Shown in pieces: positions 6,403 to 6,643 of a stretch of DNA of 6,643 nt (position 1 is its first letter; each line of letters opens with the position of its first letter). The translations under genes and the position numbers were made by a program. Origin of the DNA: CAADGU01 sp964581605. GTDB lineage: Bacteria > Chloroflexota > Anaerolineae > Promineifilales > Promineifilaceae. The notes beneath the pieces were generated by a model. That model had not been told where the DNA came from. It searched no databases and saw only the letters and a program-made list of their open reading frames with translations. Where the stretch lies: NCBI GenBank assembly GCA_964581605.1, contig CAZOPF010000177.1:1-6643 (forward strand), given 5' to 3'.

Positions 6403-6640
6403 CTTGTATATCCGGTTTCCGTTCCATCGGCATCATAGACCACTGTTTGCAAGACAGGCAGCGCACGCCGACTCGTTTCCCTTTAGAATAGCCCTTGTAA
6501 CGAACGCCGCCAATATCCCACACCGACTGCACAAAACCACACTTTGGGCAGGTCAATAACCACTTTTCGGAATCCGCCCGAAGGGCATCCCCCCATTTAG
6601 CTGGCAACCAGTTAGTGACAATTTTTTGAATAAAGGTCAT
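6386..6640 (-). CDS. Small zinc-ribbon protein, 5' end at or beyond the right edge
   Basis: Starting from the ATG at 6640 the protein has 84 residues. Only GAG, an in-frame sense codon, is visible upstream, so the true start may lie outside the window, or that GAG may be part of an SD sequence. Two CxxC knuckles (C31/C34 in CPKCGF and C61/C64 in CLSC) are 26 residues apart, as in a zinc ribbon. Between them is the conserved-looking SVWDIGGVRYKGYSKGK. I recall this WD-GG-RYK zinc-ribbon arrangement in conserved hypothetical bacterial proteins of unknown function; that is recollection, not a search result. The protein is probably a cytoplasmic binding module for protein or nucleic acid. Its last codons overlap the start of the TPR gene by 17 bases in another frame, so the two are probably co-transcribed and may cooperate. 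Confidence 0.75.
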   Translation of the reverse strand: MTFIQKIVTNWLPAKWGDALRADSEKWLLTCPKCGFVQSVWDIGGVRYKGYSKGKRVGVRCLSCKQWSMMPMERKPDIQDGKNP

Positions 6641-6643
6641 CTC

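Overview
The window looks like chromosomal DNA of a free-living bacterium, most likely a member of the Chloroflexota (Anaerolineae/Ardenticatenia-like). This assignment is inference. It rests on the secreted-protein style, a C-terminal tail of the type YLPIIRR that I associate with exported Chloroflexota proteins, mid-to-high GC content, and a heavily repeated 8-base palindrome. I see no mobile element, phage gene, CRISPR array, tRNA or rRNA.

Layout. (1) Positions 1-1124, minus strand: the N-terminal 374 codons of a secreted protein with a signal peptide, which runs off the left edge. It has a strong Shine-Dalgarno (SD) sequence with a small hairpin against it. (2) Positions 1125-1297: a short intergenic stretch with a weak hairpin and an 11-bp direct repeat. 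(3) Positions 1298-2962, minus: a secreted protein with seven PD40/TolB-like beta-propeller blades, an Ig-like domain and a YLPIIRR C-terminus. (4) Positions 2963-3148: a divergent promoter region. (5) Positions 3149-4357, plus: an aminoglycoside-phosphotransferase-like (APH/choline-kinase fold) protein whose catalytic HGD motif reads HGA. (6) Positions 4361-4393: a hairpin between convergent genes. (7) Positions 4390-6402, minus: a 670-residue TPR-repeat protein. (8) Positions 6386-6640, minus: a small four-cysteine zinc-ribbon protein that overlaps the TPR gene by 17 bases and may begin beyond the right edge.

The two left-hand genes encode exported proteins on one strand and may be co-transcribed. 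The zinc-ribbon and TPR genes are probably a translationally coupled pair. The phosphotransferase-like gene stands alone between two minus-strand blocks with its own promoter. Nothing in the sequence ties all five genes into one pathway.

The most striking signal is not a gene. The palindrome ACGGCCGT occurs 16 times exactly in 6.6 kb, where roughly 0.1-0.2 copies would be expected by chance. It is read in all three codon frames and also occurs between genes. It behaves like a highly iterated palindrome comparable to cyanobacterial HIP1 (GCGATCGC), and it is the best candidate here for an undescribed DNA-level system.
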